NCBI GenBank assembly: GCA_041397625.1
Contig: JAWKWH010000007.1
Span: 7,526 to 71,525, forward strand
Source: JAWKWH01 sp041397625
Lineage (GTDB): Bacteria; Pseudomonadota; Alphaproteobacteria; Rhizobiales; Rhizobiaceae
Direction: 5' to 3'
Length of the DNA stretch: 64,000 nucleotides
The notes under the pieces were generated by a model, which saw nothing but the letters and a program-made list of their open reading frames with translations, was not told where the DNA came from and did no database searches. Positions within the stretch are counted from its first letter, which is position 1. The number at the start of each line of letters is the position of its first letter. Shown here piece by piece: positions 61,488 through 64,000 of this stretch. Made by a program: the position numbers and the translations under genes.

Positions 61488-61887
61488 CCATTCCCGGCGA
61501 GCGGCTGCGATGTCGGGCCGGTCCTGTTCGCTGGCCAGCAGCGTTTTTTTTGAAGCGGTAGCCGTTGCGGATCAGCCAGCGCGAGATCGAGGACGGATCG
61601 ACCACGGCGCCAAGGCCGGCCAGTTCGGCGGCCAATTCCGGCATGGTAATGTCGTCCGTCTCCGCCACCCGGCGCATCAGAAAGTCCCGATGTGGATCGA
61701 GCTTGGAATAGCGCCAGCCACCCTCCGGCTTCGCCTTCAGGCTCCCCGTCGCACGAAACGCCGCCATCAGTTTCACGACAAAAGACACAGACACACCGAA
61801 ATGGGCCGCCGCCGCATGACACGACCCGCCTTCATCGACAAATCGTGCAACGCGCTCGCGCAGGTCCAGCGAATAGGATCTCGTCAT
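61456..61887 (-). CDS. IS630 transposase, DNA-binding part (orfA)
   Basis: A 143-residue frame with the N-terminal winged/homeodomain-like helix-turn-helix of IS630 (RSYSLDLRERVARFVDEGGS, HFGVSVSFVVKLMAAFRATG) and the linker DDITMPELAAELAGLGAVVD. After RNGYRFKKN the frame must shift to join orfB; the end beyond this (GQRTGPARHRSRSPGMGGK) is out-of-frame tail. Confidence 0.88.
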   Translation of the reverse strand: MTRSYSLDLRERVARFVDEGGSCHAAAAHFGVSVSFVVKLMAAFRATGSLKAKPEGGWRYSKLDPHRDFLMRRVAETDDITMPELAAELAGLGAVVDPSSISRWLIRNGYRFKKNAAGQRTGPARHRSRSPGMGGKTPAEDAA

Positions 61888-61969
61888 CGCAAATCACCTC
61901 CAGGCAAAAGTGAATCACAAAAACCGACCAACGGGAATCCCAAATGATTCAGTCAGAACACCCGACGCT

Positions 61970-62258
61970 CTAGACACCCTCGGCCTTCGTTCTGTACTGC
62001 CGTTCAAACTCGACGGGCGACAGCATCCCGTTCCTGGCATGCTTGCGTGTAGGGTTGTAGAACATCTCGATGTAGTCGAATACATCCTGTCTGGCCTCGA
62101 CGCGGCTCTTATATGTTCGACGCCGTATCCTTTCCCGCTTGAGCAGGTTGAAGAAGCTCTCTGCTACTGCGTTGTCGTGACAGTTTCCGCGCCGGCTCAT
62201 TGAGTGCTCAAGATTATGAGCCTTGAGGAAGGCAGCCCAATCCATGCAGGTGAACTGC
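61970..62258 (-). pseudogene. IS3-family transposase remnant (rve C-terminus)
   Basis: Only the C-terminal ~95 residues of an IS3 orfB remain (AAFLKAHNLEHSMSRRGNCH, DNAVAESFFNLLKRERIRRR, FDYIEMFYNPTRKHA), with the last catalytic Glu. Its stop TAG at 61970-61972 is made partly by the IS630 junction. The 5' part is replaced by Rhs-derived sequence. Confidence 0.85.
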
Positions 62259-62349
62259 GGTGACCGGGGTCTTTTTGGTGGTCCAGCGCTGGAGTTGGGA
62301 TCTGGCATGGACTTGGACCTTTGATTGGATGGCCCGACCGGCAGCGTAG

Positions 62350-62384
62350 GCCGCTGTCGTCGGTCATCAGGACCGGCCGCTGCA
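62350..62384 (-). repeat. Displaced Rhs core fragment
   Basis: 35 bases match 63510-63544 of the Rhs gene at 33 positions. On the minus strand they encode QRPVLMTDDSG against QRPILMTDDSG in the intact copy. It joins directly to unrelated sequence and then the IS3 remnant. Confidence 0.85.
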
Positions 62385-62499
62385 AACACTTCAGCGGAAA
62401 CGATGAGACCGTGTCAGATATGCAGTTTTAAGATAGCGCCGTCGATGCCGATGACGTCATGCTCGCGTATGCGGACAGGCTCTGACTACCATGCCGAAA

Positions 62500-62799
62500 T
62501 CAGTGATCAGATGCCGGATCATCGGAGAATTTTTTGTTCGGGTAAAGCCATTTCTTGTCGTTCTTCAACTGACTAAAAAGCGTTCCATGTATACCATGGA
62601 CTTCAGTTTTCTTTAACGGGCCCTTGCGAAGATTATCCAGAATTTGCCTAGCTTTCTTGCGGCCGACTCGCTTCCAGAAATCTTCAATGAACTCAATGTC
62701 CTGACCATTCGGAAACATGAGAGAAAAATCTTCGTCTGGCAATGCATATATATTGTATGCGCAATTGATAGCGCTGTCGATCAGCTGAATATTCTTCAT
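62500..62799 (-). CDS. Candidate immunity protein for the Rhs toxin
   Basis: A 99-residue cytoplasmic, acidic-to-neutral protein (QLIDSAINCAYNIYALPDED, DIEFIEDFWKRVGRKKARQI, GIHGTLFSQLKNDKKWLYPN) directly downstream (34 bases) of the Rhs toxin tip on the same strand, the normal place for an immunity gene. AAGGGA lies about ten bases before ATG 62799. GC is lower than the Rhs core. No family was recognised. Confidence 0.7.
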   Translation of the reverse strand: MKNIQLIDSAINCAYNIYALPDEDFSLMFPNGQDIEFIEDFWKRVGRKKARQILDNLRKGPLKKTEVHGIHGTLFSQLKNDKKWLYPNKKFSDDPASDH

Positions 62800-62833
62800 C
62801 AAAGCACGGTCCCTTCTAGGTCTTCCTTCCGTA

Positions 62834-63376
62834 CTAAAGCACCCAAATTGCTATCCCAATTCCAATCGTAAAGAGAATTGGCAGAAGATGCCAAGGTTCC
62901 GGTTTTGGCGCAAACTGCAAGTTGAGCGGGTTTTCCTGCTGACCTGGCGGGTAGACATTTATGTATTTTCCTCCCCGGCCAACGAGTTGAACGTCCCAAT
63001 GAGGGTTGTTCTCTGCTATCGCGCCTTGCCCGGTCGGACACCATACATTTCCAAACCGGTCCTGCCACCCATGGCTTGAACCACCGCGTCCGGGATTGGG
63101 ATTTCTGACCCAATTCGGACCACCCTTTGGGTTGCCGGGCCATTGCAATGGTCCGTCCAAATGATCGTAGTGGCCTGGGTAACCTGGTGCTTTCGGGCCG
63201 TTCGGATTCCATGCATTCGCCGGCGGCTCCGCAAGGCCCCAAGGATCCACCCCCATCAGCGGCGAGTTCGCGACATACGCATACCGGCTTGGCCCGTCGG
63301 GCATGCCGAGCGGGTCGGGCGAGACGTAGCGGCCGGTCGTCGCGTTCCCCGGGTCAAGCCCGGGGACAGGCTCCAT
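62834..63376 (-). CDS. Rhs C-terminal region with polymorphic toxin tip
   Basis: This frame continues the Rhs core after a frameshift. It begins with the end of the core (TTGRYVSPDPLGMPDGPSRY, ANSPLMGVDPWGLAE), which is the usual junction where variable toxin tips start, and then has a ~130-residue tip: GGPNWVRNPNPGRGGSSHGW, QDRFGNVWCPTGQG, NNPHWDVQLVGRGGKYINVY and a final hydrophobic stretch LLPILFTIGIGIAIWVL. The HWDVQ...GGKYINVYP pattern resembles toxin type 37 of polymorphic toxins, by eye only. As it stands the tip is out of frame with the core, so it may be silent unless started internally at ATG 63376. Confidence 0.75.
   Translation of the reverse strand: MEPVPGLDPGNATTGRYVSPDPLGMPDGPSRYAYVANSPLMGVDPWGLAEPPANAWNPNGPKAPGYPGHYDHLDGPLQWPGNPKGGPNWVRNPNPGRGGSSHGWQDRFGNVWCPTGQGAIAENNPHWDVQLVGRGGKYINVYPPGQQENPLNLQFAPKPEPWHLLPILFTIGIGIAIWVL
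63347..63365. repeat. Short palindromic element disrupting rhs
   Basis: CCCCGGG-TCAAG-CCCGGGG (7-5-7 inverted repeat), embedded in about 31 extra bases (near 63342-63372) that replace the YD expected in NWHRHYDATTGRYV. The insert shifts the frame by one and its loop supplies the TGA stop of the core frame (63354-63356). It looks like the GGGTCAAGCCCGGG-type dispersed palindromes of alphaproteobacteria. Confidence 0.75.
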
Positions 63377-64000
63377 GCCGGTGCCAGTTGTAGGCGAGCC
63401 CCGCCTCGAGCTGGAACCACTGGCCGGGGAAGCGATAGTCGAGCACCTCGCTGCCGCCGATCGACGCCACCTCGCCGAACGGCAGGTAGGCCGCCTCCCA
63501 GACCGGGTCGCCGCTGTCGTCGGTCATCAGGATCGGTCGCTGCAGGTGGTCGGTGTGCACCCACAGCGTCCGCGGCGTGCCGCCGGCATCGGCGATAACC
63601 GCGATCGGCCGCTCCTCCAGCCAGACATATTCCGTCATCAGGTAGCCCGACGCGTGGTACTCGGCGATGACGTTGCCGAAGATGTCGTGCACCCGGTGGA
63701 TCGTGCCGACGCCCGACTGGATGTTGCGCACCACCATGCGGTGCAGATAGTCGTAGGCGTAGGCGCCCTGGGGAACGCTGTTATTGGTGAGAGAGGCGAT
63801 CTGGCCGGCGTGGTTCCAGGCGAGCACCCTGGTCTGGCTCGCGAAAATGTCGTCGTCCTCGATGAGGTTGCCGGCCGCGTCGTAGGTGAAGTCGCGCGAC
63901 GTCACCCCGCCGGTGGCGATGCTCTGCAGCCGGTTCGAGCCGCTGGCGATGGTGTAGTTGTCGGTGACCGGCCCGCCGCCGGTGTCGGTGATGCGCTGCG
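63354..64000 (-). CDS. Rhs/YD-repeat core, 5' end outside window, interrupted
   Basis: The C-terminal part of an Rhs shell protein; the start lies beyond the window. YD-type repeats are clear (FTYDAAGNLIEDDD, RVLAWNHAGQIASLTNN, YAYDYLHRMVVRNI, FGNVIAEYHAS), followed by WVHTDHLQRPILMTDDSG and RFPGQWFQLEAGLAYNWHRH. The frame stops prematurely at 63354 because of the palindromic insert; before the insert it would have run on into the toxin tip. Confidence 0.88.
   Translation of the reverse strand, partial: QRITDTGGGPVTDNYTIASGSNRLQSIATGGVTSRDFTYDAAGNLIEDDDIFASQTRVLAWNHAGQIASLTNNSVPQGAYAYDYLHRMVVRNIQSGVGTIHRVHDIFGNVIAEYHASGYLMTEYVWLEERPIAVIADAGGTPRTLWVHTDHLQRPILMTDDSGDPVWEAAYLPFGEVASIGGSEVLDYRFPGQWFQLEAGLAYNWHRHGACPRA

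Larger units (their letters stand above)
60929..61970 (-). mobile_element. IS630-family insertion sequence
   Basis: A 1042-base element flanked by TA on both sides (60927-60928 and 61971-61972), the TA duplication of IS630/Tc1 elements. Imperfect terminal inverted repeats start GAGCGGCGTGCATTCAGACA on the left and GAGCGTCGGGTGTTCTGACT on the right (14 of 20 identical). It carries orfA and orfB overlapping at an A8 run. It has inserted at the 3' edge of an IS3 remnant. Confidence 0.88.

Noticed and set aside
53187..62500. attL/attR pair from the tRNA-Met 3' end
   Set aside because: No second copy of the tRNA 3' end and no integrase gene were found by eye within the window, so no attachment site is claimed.
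1..64000. CRISPR array
   Set aside because: No series of regularly spaced direct repeats was found. The only repeats seen are short palindromes, GGTTAACAAAT twice and the Rhs fragment.

Overview
The window reads as chromosome of a GC-rich alphaproteobacterium, most likely order Hyphomicrobiales (Rhizobiales). The evidence is a CtrA cell-cycle module (chpT, ctrA, sciP, a FliJ-like gene), homospermidine synthase, an EipA/DUF1134 protein, an Omp10-like lipoprotein and many GANTC (CcrM-type) sites in front of ctrA. Genus cannot be fixed from the sequence alone. Positions 1-53 kb are typical core and accessory chromosome. From the tRNA-Met at 53187 onward the base composition drops and the gene content changes to a defence and mobile island that runs to the window edge.

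Layout. 1-3.2 kb: an RND/MMPL exporter (cut by the window start) behind a FAD oxidoreductase. 3.4-6.3 kb: a CueR-controlled copper exporter (copA-cueR). 6.4-13.4 kb: a compatible-solute cluster with a glucosyl/mannosyl-3-phosphoglycerate phosphatase, an orphan PotD-like binding protein, a BCCT carrier, a GT81 glucosyl-3-phosphoglycerate synthase and a GH13_18 phosphorylase. Together these could import osmolytes and make and recycle glucosylglycerate. 13.5-17.9 kb: a TetR regulator divergent from a molybdenum hydroxylase (isoquinoline-oxidoreductase type) with its own di-haem cytochrome c. 18-25.3 kb: a second MMPL exporter, a FadL-like porin, small secreted proteins, a ferredoxin reductase and an SDR enzyme. 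25.4 kb: a probable small RNA with a CCUCCUCCC loop.

25.7-43.8 kb: homospermidine synthase, envelope and cell-wall genes (omp10-like, a YugP-like protease, a LysM-tailed 5'-nucleotidase, QmcA/NfeD, kdsD, galU, an MltB-like transglycosylase, a DUF459 protein), ferrochelatase, a HugZ-like protein and a SpoU methyltransferase. 44-50.6 kb: eipA, then chpT, a stand-alone receiver, ctrA, fliJ-like, a pqiA-like gene, sciP and mnmA. 50.6-52.9 kb: an aminotransferase and a Gfo/Idh dehydrogenase pair of the surface-sugar type.

53.4-64 kb: the island. Four same-strand genes form a probable operon: an XRE regulator, a 66-residue protein, an 1136-residue NACHT NTPase, and a PD-(D/E)xK nuclease. The last two look like one protein split by a one-base frameshift. 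The XRE gene has palindromic operators shared with a divergent one-TM protein, and the NACHT gene has a TTG start whose ribosome binding site lies inside a hairpin. An HNH-type protein, a second restriction-nuclease-like protein, an IS630 element inserted at the edge of an IS3 remnant, an Rhs fragment, and an Rhs toxin gene with a candidate immunity gene follow. This NACHT/nuclease operon is the best candidate for an undescribed defence system in the window.
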